The notes: generated from the letters alone by a model not told the origin. A stretch of DNA of 64,000 bases from Rhodococcus erythropolis NBRC 15567 (GCF_001552595.1 NZ_BCRM01000026.1:21911-85910), one strand, 5' to 3'; shown: positions 8,802 through 18,050, counted from the first letter of the stretch. Numbers and translations: made by a program.

Positions 8802-9620
8802 GTGCCGATCCCTGCCCTTCGTGAAATCGACGGTGGCCTCCACCTGTCGGATTCCGACCGCCACACTCCGATGGCGCGCGCCGTCCCGGCGCCGTTCCAA
8901 CTGACGACGTACATCGTCGAGACCGACCACATCACCCAGTGGCCACAGCACGCTCATGCCGAGCACGAACTCATCTGGTCCGACCGCGGCGTCGTCAACA
9001 TGATCATCGACAATCAACTCTGGACCGTCACGCCCGGCGTCGGCCTGTGGATCCCTCGCGGGGTCCTCCACGAAGGTCAGGCCAATCCGCACGTCGCATT
9101 CCGCGCCACTCTCTTCACCCCCGAGTTGTGGACTCCCGCCTGGAACGAACCGTGCATCGTGACCTTGAGTGAGGCAGCCCGGGTACTGCTGATACACCTC
9201 GCCCATACCGGAATGCCTGCAGAACAACGCCTTCGGGCACAGCAGGTCTGTGTCGATCTCCTCACCCCGGCATCGGCACCTCACTTCGACGTACCGATCC
9301 CCCGCGATCCCCGGCTTCGACAACTCGTCGACAAAGTGTTGTCGGATCCCGCCGACGATCGGTCACTCGACCAGTGGGCGCACGTTCTCAACCTCAGCCG
9401 ACGCACGGTCACCCGGATTTTTGCCGCGGAACTTGCGCTGAGTTTTGCGCAATGGCGCACTCTGGTTCGCATGAGCACAGCACTGGGCATGCTCGGGACC
9501 GGGATGAGTGTGAACGCCGTCAGCCGTCGAGTCGGGTACGGGACGTCGAGCTCGTTCATCGCTGCTTTTCGTAAGACGGTCGGCTACACCCCTGGCAATG
9601 CGCTCGCCGCTGTCAACTGA
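8802..9620 (+). CDS. AraC family transcriptional regulator, iron-associated
   Basis: A 272-residue regulator with an N-terminal cupin sensor (about residues 25-120; HAEHELIWSDRGVVNMII and GLWIPRGVLHEG) and a C-terminal double helix-turn-helix (about 170-270; WAHVLNLSRRTVTRIFAAELALSFAQWR and VSRRVGYGTSSSFIAAFRKTVGYTPG). The GTG start is set by GGAGGT 8 nt upstream. An iron box overlaps its promoter, and the next gene encodes a siderophore-binding lipoprotein. It therefore likely activates siderophore uptake when the sensor domain binds a ferric-siderophore, as in YbtA-type regulators; that role is inferred from context. Confidence 0.88.
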   Translation: MPIPALREIDGGLHLSDSDRHTPMARAVPAPFQLTTYIVETDHITQWPQHAHAEHELIWSDRGVVNMIIDNQLWTVTPGVGLWIPRGVLHEGQANPHVAFRATLFTPELWTPAWNEPCIVTLSEAARVLLIHLAHTGMPAEQRLRAQQVCVDLLTPASAPHFDVPIPRDPRLRQLVDKVLSDPADDRSLDQWAHVLNLSRRTVTRIFAAELALSFAQWRTLVRMSTALGMLGTGMSVNAVSRRVGYGTSSSFIAAFRKTVGYTPGNALAAVN

Positions 9621-9685
9621 CTCGAGCCTGACCTGTTGTCGACATCTGCTGGCCCCTTCGCTACACGCACGCGCCCTAGATTCAC

Positions 9686-9704
9686 TTAGGTAAGCCTGCT
9701 CTCA
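9686..9704 (+). promoter_or_regulatory. Candidate IdeR/DtxR iron box upstream of siderophore-binding protein
   Basis: TTAGGTAAGCCTGCTCTCA matches the iron-box consensus TTAGGTTAGCCTAACCTAA at 14 of 19 positions, with the left half nearly perfect. It lies 59 bp before the GTG of the lipoprotein gene, a normal operator position. This suggests repression by IdeR when iron is plentiful. Confidence 0.65.
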
Positions 9705-9762
9705 TGTGCGTACCGCGCTGAGTCGTGCAAGCACTTCCCCGATCTATCCCGAGGAGTTTCGC

Positions 9763-10839
9763 GTGTTCAGATCTGCCCGTCAGAGAATTCGTCCCCAACG
9801 GAAGAGGCGAATTGTCGTTGCGCTGATGGTGGCGGCCGCACTGCCTCTGACCGCCTGCACGCAGTCGTCATCGGACGCCCAGGAAAATAGTTCGTCGGCA
9901 TCTGCTGTCGAGGACGGCGCATACCCCGTCACGATCGAGCACGCATTCGGCGGCACCACCATCGACAAGGAACCGACCAGGATCCTCACCCTCGATTCCG
10001 CAGCGGCCGACACTGTCATCGCCCTCGGCGTCACTCCGATTGCAATGCAGAAGGACTCGTGGGCCGGCGACGCCGACGGCTTCCTCCCGTGGACGCGCGC
10101 GGAACTCGAGAAGTCGGGCCAGCCGCTGCCCACACCGGCGCCGTACTACTCCGACAGCGGTGAGCTTCTGTTCGAGCAGATCCTCAATGCCGCCCCCGAC
10201 CTGATTCTGGCCCCGTACTCCGGTTTCTCCGAGCAGGACTATTCGCGTCTGAGCTCGATCGCCCCGACACTCCCCTACGACACCAAGCCGTACCAGCCGA
10301 GTTCGTGGCAAAACCTCGCCACCGATGTCGGCAAGGCCTTGGGGCGCCCGGCCCAGACCGCGGATTTGATCAAGTCCGTCGAAAAGACGGTGGAAGAGTC
10401 GAAGACCAGCCATCCTGAATTCAATGGAGTCACGTTCGCCTTCGGGTCTTACATCCGCGAAGGCGAAACCGAAACGGCCATCTACGGCCCGGACGATCCG
10501 CGCGTGAAGTTCGTCGAAAACCTCGGACTCACAGTCGCTCCCGACGTGGTCAACGGTGCCAAGAACTTTGCAGGCGACTCGTTCCTGTTCGGCATCAGCA
10601 TGGAAAAGCTCGACACGATAAACACCGACGTATATCTCGGATGGGCAAGCGATCAGTCGGAAGTCGACAGCACGTTGGCCAACACCCTGTTCGCACGGTG
10701 GCCGGTTATCGCCAACGGGAAGGACTTGTGGATCACCGACAATCGCCTGACAGCCGCCACCATGTACGTCAGCGTTTTGAGCGTTCCATGGGCAACTGAC
10801 GAGCTGGTCCCCCAGTTGACCGAACTGGTTGCGAAGTAG
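9763..10839 (+). CDS. Iron-siderophore ABC transporter substrate-binding lipoprotein
   Basis: A 358-residue FecB/FhuD-type binding protein. The N-terminal signal has a basic stretch (RPQRKRRIV), a hydrophobic core and the lipobox LTAC near residue 32, so the mature protein is anchored outside the membrane. The class-III fold is seen in EPTRILTLDSAAADTVIALGVTP, then ILNAAPDLILAPYSG. The GTG at 9763 is set by GAGGAG 6 nt upstream. An iron box precedes it. No permease or ATPase gene follows: the next gene is a convergent acetyltransferase. This protein must therefore use a FecCD-type importer encoded elsewhere. Confidence 0.92.
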   Translation: MFRSARQRIRPQRKRRIVVALMVAAALPLTACTQSSSDAQENSSSASAVEDGAYPVTIEHAFGGTTIDKEPTRILTLDSAAADTVIALGVTPIAMQKDSWAGDADGFLPWTRAELEKSGQPLPTPAPYYSDSGELLFEQILNAAPDLILAPYSGFSEQDYSRLSSIAPTLPYDTKPYQPSSWQNLATDVGKALGRPAQTADLIKSVEKTVEESKTSHPEFNGVTFAFGSYIREGETETAIYGPDDPRVKFVENLGLTVAPDVVNGAKNFAGDSFLFGISMEKLDTINTDVYLGWASDQSEVDSTLANTLFARWPVIANGKDLWITDNRLTAATMYVSVLSVPWATDELVPQLTELVAK

Positions 10840-10856
10840 CAGCTCGGCCCTCCTGA

Positions 10857-11429
10857 TCAGAGACTTGTAGGCCACTCACTGCGCAGCGTTGCAAAAACCA
10901 CAGTGTCGGTCCACTCGTTCTTGATCCACGCGTTCTGCCGAAAATGTGCCTCTCGCCGCAACCCGATTCGCCGCGCGAGTCGCGCCGAGGATTCGTTTCT
11001 CGCATCCATCTGCGCGACCACGCGGCGCAATCGGGGTGTCGCGAAGACCAGGTCGATCAGAGCGGTCACAGCTTCCGTCGCGAATCCTCGGCCGCCGAAG
11101 TCGGGCGAGAATGCCCACCCGACTTCGGCGGTGCGCTCGGTGTCGACAGCGTCCCCTGATTCGTCGACTAGCCAGGCACTCACGCTTCCGACAACCCGGC
11201 CCTCGTATTCGACGACAAGAGCCACCGCGCCCGCTGTCAGGTCGCGGCGAGACATTCTGGTCTGCACTGCCTCTCGCGCATCGTCCGGGCTCCAGGGTTC
11301 GTTGAACAAATACCGGCACACGTCGCTACGCCCGTAGAAGGTGAGAAGGTCCTGATGATCGCCGGGACGGTAGGTACGAAGCACCAGTCGATCCGTCCGA
11401 ATTGTTACCGGCGCAGTCGTCGGCGTCAT
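10857..11429 (-). CDS. GNAT family N-acetyltransferase (RimJ/RimL type)
   Basis: A 190-residue acetyl-CoA-dependent acetyltransferase. TIRTDRLVLRTYRPGDHQDL at the N terminus is typical of the RimJ/RimL subgroup. The acetyl-CoA loop lies in VGWAFSPDFGGRGFATEAV, and ARNESSARLARRIGLRREAHF is motif B. The substrate could be a protein N terminus or a small amine. The ATG at 11429 is preferred over one 21 nt upstream because GGAGGA precedes it at good spacing. It is convergent with the siderophore-binding gene. Confidence 0.88.
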   Translation of the reverse strand: MTPTTAPVTIRTDRLVLRTYRPGDHQDLLTFYGRSDVCRYLFNEPWSPDDAREAVQTRMSRRDLTAGAVALVVEYEGRVVGSVSAWLVDESGDAVDTERTAEVGWAFSPDFGGRGFATEAVTALIDLVFATPRLRRVVAQMDARNESSARLARRIGLRREAHFRQNAWIKNEWTDTVVFATLRSEWPTSL

Positions 11430-11612
11430 GCCTGCGTCCTCCACATCCATGCCGTCACGGTAGATCCTCTCGGATTCGTGGGCGAGCGAATATCGCGAGG
11501 ATGTCCAGCGCTCAATGTTTGATTTGCCCCGTGGCGGGATACTTCACCACCGTAAATAGTCGCAATACGGAGTTACGCCAGGCAATTTCGCACTTGATAC
11601 CAAGGGGCGGTC

Positions 11613-12011
11613 ATGGCCGAGGAATCACTGGTCAAGCAAGGTGTGGCAAAAGGAAGCGCGCTGGGCGGAGCCGTTCTTCTCGTCACCGTCGGCGTGCTCG
11701 AAATTCTCCAAGGCATCTCGGCGATATCCAAGGACGATGTGACCGTTGTCGGCCCTGAATACGCGTACCAATTCGACCTCACCTCCTGGGGATGGATTCA
11801 CCTCGTACTCGGCGTGCTCGTCACCGCTGTCGGAATCATGCTCTTCACCGGCGCGACGTGGGCACGGGTAGGCGCGATAATCTTCTGTTCGCTCTCGATC
11901 CTCGCGAATTTCCTGTGGCTACCCCACTCTCCGTGGTGGTCGATCACCATCATCGCGCTCGACGTATTCGTCATCTGGGCTGTCGCGACATGGAATCCCG
12001 ACGTGATCTGA
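11613..12011 (+). CDS. DUF7144-like four-helix membrane protein
   Basis: A 132-residue integral membrane protein with four predicted helices (about residues 15-37, 55-76, 82-102 and 106-126). The short extracytoplasmic loop ISKDDVTVVGPEYAYQFDLTSWGWIHL and the following helix are typical of the actinobacterial DUF7144 group. No catalytic residues are evident and the function is unknown. It is divergent from the acetyltransferase gene across a 183-bp gap, where I recognise no operator. Confidence 0.75.
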   Translation: MAEESLVKQGVAKGSALGGAVLLVTVGVLEILQGISAISKDDVTVVGPEYAYQFDLTSWGWIHLVLGVLVTAVGIMLFTGATWARVGAIIFCSLSILANFLWLPHSPWWSITIIALDVFVIWAVATWNPDVI

Positions 12012-12086
12012 GGTCTCGACTTCGGATACACCCATCGAATTCAGCGTTTTCATCTGTGCGGCAGTAGTTTCCCTCCGGAGAGGAAC

Positions 12087-13535
12087 ATGATGGCAAACGG
12101 CACGAACGACGGCCCACTCCAGGAGGACGAACGTGCCGAACTAGCCAGGTTGCGGCAAGAGGTTGCAACACTTCGAGAGCAGACTCCCAGCGCCCGCGAA
12201 ACGACCGTCGAGCAAGTCTCCCGGCCACCTCGACACGGACTCCGGTGGACTGCCGTGGCGATACTGCTGGTGTTGGTCGCCCTCCTTGCAGTCTTGTCCG
12301 TGACCACCCGCTTCACCCGTAGTCAGATACTCGATACGGACCGCTACGTCAGCACGGTCGCGCCACTGGGCGAGAATCCCGCCGTGCAGGCCGAGATCAC
12401 GAATCAGATCACCGACGAGATCTTCGATCGTGTCGACGTCGAGGGGCTCACCACCGACGCACTCACCGCACTGACCGACGTGTCGAATCTTGCGGCCAAC
12501 GCGCCGCGTCTGGATCAAGCCGTAGTGGGGTTGGCACCGGTGATCGCCGGCCAGGCAAAGAGCTTTGTTCACGACACGGTGGGCTCGCTCGTTCGGTCAC
12601 AACAGTTCGAGGACTTGTGGATTCAAGCGAACCGATCGGCGCACAACGCACTGGTCTCGGTCATGACCGGAGATTACGGCCCCAATTCCGTCGAAGTCGA
12701 TCAGAGCGGAACCGTCAGCATTTCGCTCAGTACGATCATCGACAGGGTCAAAGCAGCTTTGATCGACCGCGGCTTCGCCTTCGCAGACAAAATCCCCTCC
12801 GTGGACAAGGAATTTGTTCTCTTCCAGTCCCCCGAGCTGGTGAAGGCTCAGCGAGCCGTCTCGGCACTCGACAAGGTCTCAGCGGTGTTGCCGTGGTTGG
12901 GAATCGCTTGCGCGGCAGCCGCTGTCGCCGTTGCGCCAACCGGTCGCAGGCTCCGCGCACTGTCCCTGGTCGGCTTGTCGATTGCGTTGGGAATGCTGGT
13001 TCTCGCGATCGGAATTCTCATCGGACGCGCAATCTACCTCGACAGTGTGCCCACCGATATCCTCTCGCCAGACGCCGCGACTGCCGTCATCGACACAGTT
13101 CTGGTACCACTGCGCACGAGCCTGCGAGCGGTTGCGGTCCTCGGCGTGGTGGTCGGGCTCGGCGCCTACCTGGTCGGTGGGTCGTCGTCGGCGATCGCCG
13201 TTCGACGAGGCTACGGGCAGGCATTGGACTTCGTCCGGCATTCTTCAAGCGGCCGTACGCCAAATCAGGTGGAGCGGTGGGCCAATCAGCTTCGTGTTCC
13301 GCTGCGCTGCGCCATCATCGGCATCGCCGCATTGTTGCTGCTCTTCTGGCGCTACCCCACCGGTTTGGTCGTGGGTTGGATCGTCGTCATTGCGCTGGTT
13401 GCACTCGTAGCTCTCGAAGTGCTGGTTCGTCCCGCACGCGCCGCCGCGCAGGACGCCCGGCCTGACGACGCCGGAACCGACGACGCCAGGCCTGGGGCAG
13501 AAGATACGAAAACTACGCCAGCGCCTTTGCCTTGA
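12087..13535 (+). CDS. Conserved actinobacterial integral membrane protein
   Basis: A 482-residue membrane protein of unknown function. It has an N-terminal heptad-like segment (EDERAELARLRQEVATLREQ), one TM helix (about residues 54-73), and a large extracytoplasmic domain beginning TRSQILDTDRYVSTVAPLGENPAVQAEITNQI. A multi-helix region follows (about 270-460), and the tail is Asp/Ala/Pro-rich. The LDTDRYV...PLG segment is shared by many actinobacterial membrane proteins of unknown role. ATG start after GGAGAGGA. The last 23 bp overlap the convergent SHOCT gene. Confidence 0.75.
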   Translation: MMANGTNDGPLQEDERAELARLRQEVATLREQTPSARETTVEQVSRPPRHGLRWTAVAILLVLVALLAVLSVTTRFTRSQILDTDRYVSTVAPLGENPAVQAEITNQITDEIFDRVDVEGLTTDALTALTDVSNLAANAPRLDQAVVGLAPVIAGQAKSFVHDTVGSLVRSQQFEDLWIQANRSAHNALVSVMTGDYGPNSVEVDQSGTVSISLSTIIDRVKAALIDRGFAFADKIPSVDKEFVLFQSPELVKAQRAVSALDKVSAVLPWLGIACAAAAVAVAPTGRRLRALSLVGLSIALGMLVLAIGILIGRAIYLDSVPTDILSPDAATAVIDTVLVPLRTSLRAVAVLGVVVGLGAYLVGGSSSAIAVRRGYGQALDFVRHSSSGRTPNQVERWANQLRVPLRCAIIGIAALLLLFWRYPTGLVVGWIVVIALVALVALEVLVRPARAAAQDARPDDAGTDDARPGAEDTKTTPAPLP

Positions 13536-13890
13536 TTGCCTGGAATTCCTCTTCGTTGATCGCGCCGGAGTCGAGAAGCTCTCTGGCGTCGGCAATCTGC
13601 TGAGTCGGAGACCTGCCGGCGACGGTTCGAATGTAGTCACTCTGCGCGTGTATGTGCTGTTGAGCGGCCTCCATCGACCGCCGAGTCATTCCGTCATTCT
13701 TGACAACCACGTAGATCATCGCGGACAAGAATGGAATGACGAAGAGGAAAATCATCCACAACGCCTTGGCCCAACCCGAAGTCTCGTGATCACGGAACAA
13801 GTCGGTGATGATCGAGAACAACACGCTCAAATACGCCACAAAGGCAAAGCAGACGAAGATGAACCAGAAGAATTCCCAGAAACCTTCCAT
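13513..13890 (-). CDS. PLDc_N/SHOCT-domain small membrane protein
   Basis: A 125-residue protein. Two TM helices (about residues 5-30 and 40-62) with DLFRDHETSGWAKALWMIFLFVIPFLSAMIYVVVK match the PLDc_N-type hairpin. The C terminus (ADARELLDSGAINEEEFQAIKAKAL) is a SHOCT motif, a short helical oligomerisation element. Function is unknown; such proteins are often envelope-stress related. The ATG at 13890 follows GGGAG at 8 nt; a longer start ten codons upstream lacks such a site. The 3' end overlaps the convergent membrane-protein gene. Confidence 0.8.
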   Translation of the reverse strand: MEGFWEFFWFIFVCFAFVAYLSVLFSIITDLFRDHETSGWAKALWMIFLFVIPFLSAMIYVVVKNDGMTRRSMEAAQQHIHAQSDYIRTVAGRSPTQQIADARELLDSGAINEEEFQAIKAKALA

Positions 13891-14021
13891 GTCAACGCTC
13901 CCTGTACTCGGTTTACACATAAGGAGTTCGGGAGGCTGACATTCCGCGCCTGAAATCTGCAGTCGGCCAAAACTCCCTGGTCCAAGGTCATTTCAGTATG
14001 CGCCGACGACGTCCGTTCCGG

Positions 14022-14276
14022 CTACAGTTCGAGAGGGTTCAGCACTGCGGACCGTTCATCCATTATCGGAATCACGATCATCCGGTTCGAGATCTCGTGT
14101 CTGGCCGCCTTTTCGACAAGGAGAGGCACGAAATCACGTATCCGACACCCCGCAAAACGTTGGTGAATTGTTCGCACTCTGTTTTCGATCTCCGGTGGAG
14201 GAACATTCGGATACCGGGAAATCAGGCGAGTGATCACCCGCTCGACGTGGAGCAACTCTTCGTCGCCAGTCATCAA
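14022..14276 (-). CDS. Three-helix bundle dimerisation-domain protein
   Basis: An 84-residue soluble protein. HVERVITRLISRYPNVPPPEIENRVRTIHQRF, then CRIRDFVPLLVEKAARHEI, is the pattern of the small actinobacterial three-helix bundle dimerisation domain. No enzymatic residues are present, and a regulatory or scaffold role is likely. It is divergent from the ppk2/ATPase/SulP unit across a 159-bp gap that carries an inverted repeat, so it may be co-controlled with that unit. Confidence 0.7.
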   Translation of the reverse strand: MMTGDEELLHVERVITRLISRYPNVPPPEIENRVRTIHQRFAGCRIRDFVPLLVEKAARHEISNRMIVIPIMDERSAVLNPLEL

Positions 14277-14308
14277 TTAATACTCGCGCCGATCGCTGAC
14301 ACCGTCAA

Positions 14309-14345
14309 GACTCGAAACGGGCTCGAAAACAACACGATTCGAGTC
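14309..14345. promoter_or_regulatory. Inverted repeat in divergent promoter before ppk2
   Basis: GACTCGAA (14309-14316) and TTCGAGTC (14338-14345) form a perfect 8-bp inverted repeat around a 21-nt spacer. The spacer contains another CTCGAAA, so three related half-sites are present. The position between the divergent three-helix-bundle gene and ppk2 fits an operator. No known regulator family is matched. Confidence 0.4.
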
Positions 14346-14435
14346 GCGATCCCGGAGAGAATAGGTTGACCGAATACGGGGCATACACATACGAGCGGAC
14401 GATGCCCCGCGCGCTCACGTCTCCAAGGAGTGGAA

Positions 14436-15260
14436 GTGGGAAAGAACGCTCGGATTCTTCACGACGACGCGGCACTCGTCGCAGAAAAACCGATGAAGAA
14501 CAAGGTATACCGCCACGAACTCAAGCCGATGCACGGTGAGCTCGTGGCTTTGCAGGAGTGGGTCAAATCGTCTGGCGCCAAGGTCTGCATCGTGTTCGAA
14601 GGCCGAGATACCGCGGGGAAGGGCGGAGTAATCAAAGCCATCACCGAACGCGTGAGTCCACGAGTGTTCCGGGTGGTTGCTCTACCGGCGCCGACCGAGC
14701 GAGAGCACTCGCAGATGTATGTCCAGCGTTACGTCCCACATCTCCCGGCGGCGGGCGAGATCGTCATCTTCGACCGAAGTTGGTACAACCGTGCCGGAGT
14801 CGAACGAGTGATGGGCTTTTGCACCGAAGAACAGGCTCATCAATTTCTCCAGCTCATTCCGACCGTCGAACGCGCGATCGTGGAATCGGGAGTCATCCTG
14901 CTCAAGTACTGGCTCGAGGTCAGCGAAGAACAGCAGCTCTTACGTCTGCAAAGCCGGATCGACGATCCTCGAAAGATCTGGAAGCTGTCGAATCTCGATC
15001 TGAAGTCGTTCAGTCATTGGTACGACTACTCGCGTGCTCGCGATGAGATGTTTCGCTTCACCGACACCGGCTGGGCGCCCTGGTATGTCGCGAACAACGA
15101 CGACAAGAAACGCGGACGACTCAACATCATCAGTCACATTTTGAGTCAGATCCCCTACGAGCCCGTGCAATCCACTGACATCACCCTGCCGAAACGGCAG
15201 AAGGCCCACGGCTACCAGACGCCCAAACAACCGCTTCACTGGATTCCGACCCGGTATTGA
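14436..15260 (+). CDS. ppk2: Polyphosphate kinase 2
   Basis: A 274-residue PPK2, which transfers phosphate between polyphosphate and nucleotides (NDP/NTP or NMP/NDP). Walker A is in FEGRDTAGKGGVI, Walker B in EIVIFDRSWYNRAGVE, and the lid region in RIDDPRKIWKLSNLDLKS with YDYSRARDEMF. It is a single-domain form. The GTG at 14436 has AAGGAG 5 nt upstream; the GTG two codons earlier would overlap that site. It starts a tight operon with a P-type ATPase (27-bp gap) and a SulP transporter. Whether it makes GTP, ATP or ADP cannot be told from sequence. Confidence 0.95.
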   Translation: MGKNARILHDDAALVAEKPMKNKVYRHELKPMHGELVALQEWVKSSGAKVCIVFEGRDTAGKGGVIKAITERVSPRVFRVVALPAPTEREHSQMYVQRYVPHLPAAGEIVIFDRSWYNRAGVERVMGFCTEEQAHQFLQLIPTVERAIVESGVILLKYWLEVSEEQQLLRLQSRIDDPRKIWKLSNLDLKSFSHWYDYSRARDEMFRFTDTGWAPWYVANNDDKKRGRLNIISHILSQIPYEPVQSTDITLPKRQKAHGYQTPKQPLHWIPTRY

Positions 15261-15287
15261 CGATCGCCAAGGAAAGGACGTGCGGTC

Positions 15288-18050
15288 ATGAGCCCCACGC
15301 CGTGGCATGCGCAGAGTGGCGAATCAGTCGTGTCCGTACTGCAGTCGGACCAGCAGCGCGGACTGCAATCGAGTGAGGCCGACCAACGTCGACAACGCTA
15401 CGGGTCGAACGAAATCACCTCGACGCCACCGCCGTCGACGTGGTCGATCGCACTGTTGCAACTGAAAGATCCGATGAACTTGATGCTCGTCGCCGTGGCC
15501 GCGGTCAGCATCGCCATCGGTGAAGTGCCGACAGCGATCGTGGTGGCGGTGCTCGTCGTGCTCAACATCGTCCTCGGAACTCGACAGGAGTTGAAGGCAC
15601 GGGCCAGCGTCGACGCGCTCGCCAAGATGCAGACACCCCAAGCGCGGGTCATTCGTGACGGGAACCTGATTCAACTCGACGCTACCGAACTGGTGCCGGG
15701 TGACGTCGTCCAAGTCGAGGCAGGAGACATCATCGCTGCCGACGGGCGGTTGCTCGCCTCGACCACCCTGGAGACACAGGAAGCCGCATTGACCGGGGAA
15801 AGCGCGCCGATCCCGAAGGACCCGAAAACGCTGAGCAATGAGGATATTCCACTCGGAGACCGCAGCAATCTGGTGTTCCAGAACACCTCGGTCACCCGCG
15901 GCACAGCGACCATGGTGGTCACCGAGACCGGAATGCAGACGCAGATCGGCCAGATCGCGTCGATGTTGTCGGCCGTCGCCCCTGGCAAGTCGCCACTGCA
16001 ACGAGAATTGGACTCTCTCACCAAACTTCTCGGCATCATCGCGTGGACGGCCGTGATCGTCATCGTCGTCATCGGACTCATTCGTGGTCAGGACCTGACA
16101 ACGCTTCTGCTCCTTGGTATCGCGATGGGAGTGTCCGCGATTCCGACCGGCCTGCCAACCTTCGTCCAGGCAATGCTGGCCTACGGGGCCCGTCAACTGG
16201 CCGACGCCAAGGCCGTCGTGAAGAACCTGACCGACGTCGAAACTCTCGGCGCGACCAGTGCAATCAACTCGGACAAGACCGGCACGCTGACCATGAACCA
16301 GATGACCGTCCGATCGCTGTACGTCCACGGCCGTTGGTACACGGTCGACGGCGAAGGCTACGCCAAAGCGGGAAGGATCACGCAGGTTGCCGGCGAGGCA
16401 CCGCCCGACTTCACCCTTCTCGCATACGGACTGTGTCTCGACAGCGATGCAACGGTTTCCGATTCCGGGGAAGTTGTCGGCGACCCGACCGAGGCCGCAC
16501 TCGTGGTGCTCGCGGCAAAGATCGGTGCCGACGCACCACTCACCAGACGGACCTACCCGCGGGTGGCGACGGTTCCGTTCGATTCCGCGTACAAGTTCAT
16601 GGCCACGTACCACCATCTCGAAGTCGACGGCGTAAGTCAGTTCGTCGGATTGGTCAAGGGCGGACCCGATGTCGTCCTCGCTCGGTGTTCTTCGGCCTTT
16701 CTCCCCGGCCGTCGGCAGGTCCCGATCGAGGAAGTCCGAGACGAACTCACGGCAGCAAATCAGTCCATGTCCGAGAAGGGTCTTCGGGTGCTGGCATTCG
16801 CGGTCAGACGCCTCGACGGACGGGAAGACGCTGTCGTGGCGGACCCTATGTCCTTTGTCGAGGACCTGACGTTTGTCGGTATGGCAGGCATCATCGACCC
16901 GCTGCGTCCGGAGGCGGTCGATTCGATGCGAACCGCACACCGGGCCGGCATCGAGGTCCGCATGATCACCGGCGACCATGCCATCACCGCCGCCGCGATC
17001 GGTGCCGAACTCGGACTCGGCCCGGGCGCGGTCGGCGGAGCCGAATTGCAAGCGATGACCGATGACGAACTCTCGGCCGCGTTGCCGAACCTGCACGTGT
17101 TCGGCCGAGTCACTCCGCAGGACAAACTTCGCTTGGTCGATGTCATGCAGAGCGGTGGCGCCGTGGTCGCGATGACCGGAGATGCTGTCAACGACGCCGC
17201 CGCGTTGAAGAAGGCCGATATCGGCGTCGCCATGGGCTCGGGCAGTGAGGTAACCAAACAGGCGGGCAAGATGGTGCTCACCGACGACAACTTCGGAACC
17301 CTCATCACCGCGATCACCTTGGGCCGCAACATCTACGGGAAGATCGTCTCGTACATCCGCTACCAGATGTCGAAACTCTTCTCGTTGGTTCTCCTCTTCC
17401 TCGCTGCGAGCATCTTCAACATCAACGAGGGTGTGGCACTGACACCGCTGATGGTGCTGTTCCAGCACTTCTTCATCACACTGTTCCCCGTCGCCGTGAT
17501 CATGCTCGACCCGCCGCCACCGGATCTGATGAACAAGCCGCCACGCGATCCCAAGATGCCGATCGCACATCGAAGCGCAGTCGCTCAGTGGCTCGCGTAC
17601 GGCGTCTTGCAATTTGCCGTGACACTCGCAGCGATGCTTCTCGCGCCCGGCGAAATGAGTACTACTGAGGCGAATGTCCCCATGACCACCGCATTCGTCG
17701 TGCTCTCTCTCGGTTCGATATTCGCTGGGTTGACCATGCGGCGTGATCCCGAGTCCGGACTTGTTCCGCCGGTTCTCGGTGCCATCAAGATCTTGACCAT
17801 CCCCACGGTCGTGACCGTATTTGCCGTCGAGGCGGGTGTTCTCCAGGATCTCCTCATGACAACCTCACTGACCGGCGCCCAGTGGCTCGTCTGCCTAGGC
17901 TGGTCGCTGATCATCCCGGTTGTCGTCGAGTTGGAAAAGGCGATCCGACGCCGCCGCCTCTCACCGACACCTGTCGCCATCACCGCGACCACTGCAGTTG
18001 CCCCCGAGCGCGCCCGTCACTCCGCTGAGGGAGGGACAATCACACGATGA
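15288..18050 (+). CDS. P-type cation-transporting ATPase (P2-like, atypical ion site)
   Basis: A 920-residue ion pump. It has an N-terminal cation-ATPase domain (QSSEADQRRQRYGSNEIT), an actuator domain with LTGESAPI, phosphorylation motif DKTGTLT at Asp329, an N-domain, and hinge MTGDAVNDAAALKKADIGVAMG. The architecture is P2 (Ca2+/Na+-ATPase-like). The TM4 motif, usually PEGLP, reads PTGLP (286-290), and TM6 reads FQHFFITLFPVAVIMLDPPP without the usual N..TD ligands. The transported ion is therefore uncertain. It lies 27 bp after ppk2, and its TGA overlaps the SulP ATG. Confidence 0.92.
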   Translation: MSPTPWHAQSGESVVSVLQSDQQRGLQSSEADQRRQRYGSNEITSTPPPSTWSIALLQLKDPMNLMLVAVAAVSIAIGEVPTAIVVAVLVVLNIVLGTRQELKARASVDALAKMQTPQARVIRDGNLIQLDATELVPGDVVQVEAGDIIAADGRLLASTTLETQEAALTGESAPIPKDPKTLSNEDIPLGDRSNLVFQNTSVTRGTATMVVTETGMQTQIGQIASMLSAVAPGKSPLQRELDSLTKLLGIIAWTAVIVIVVIGLIRGQDLTTLLLLGIAMGVSAIPTGLPTFVQAMLAYGARQLADAKAVVKNLTDVETLGATSAINSDKTGTLTMNQMTVRSLYVHGRWYTVDGEGYAKAGRITQVAGEAPPDFTLLAYGLCLDSDATVSDSGEVVGDPTEAALVVLAAKIGADAPLTRRTYPRVATVPFDSAYKFMATYHHLEVDGVSQFVGLVKGGPDVVLARCSSAFLPGRRQVPIEEVRDELTAANQSMSEKGLRVLAFAVRRLDGREDAVVADPMSFVEDLTFVGMAGIIDPLRPEAVDSMRTAHRAGIEVRMITGDHAITAAAIGAELGLGPGAVGGAELQAMTDDELSAALPNLHVFGRVTPQDKLRLVDVMQSGGAVVAMTGDAVNDAAALKKADIGVAMGSGSEVTKQAGKMVLTDDNFGTLITAITLGRNIYGKIVSYIRYQMSKLFSLVLLFLAASIFNINEGVALTPLMVLFQHFFITLFPVAVIMLDPPPPDLMNKPPRDPKMPIAHRSAVAQWLAYGVLQFAVTLAAMLLAPGEMSTTEANVPMTTAFVVLSLGSIFAGLTMRRDPESGLVPPVLGAIKILTIPTVVTVFAVEAGVLQDLLMTTSLTGAQWLVCLGWSLIIPVVVELEKAIRRRRLSPTPVAITATTAVAPERARHSAEGGTITR

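Noticed and set aside
15324..17612. A 762-codon open frame opposite the P-type ATPase
   Set aside because: Shadow of a well-supported gene; composition (Asp/His/Arg/Gly-rich) and lack of any motif indicate no coding function.
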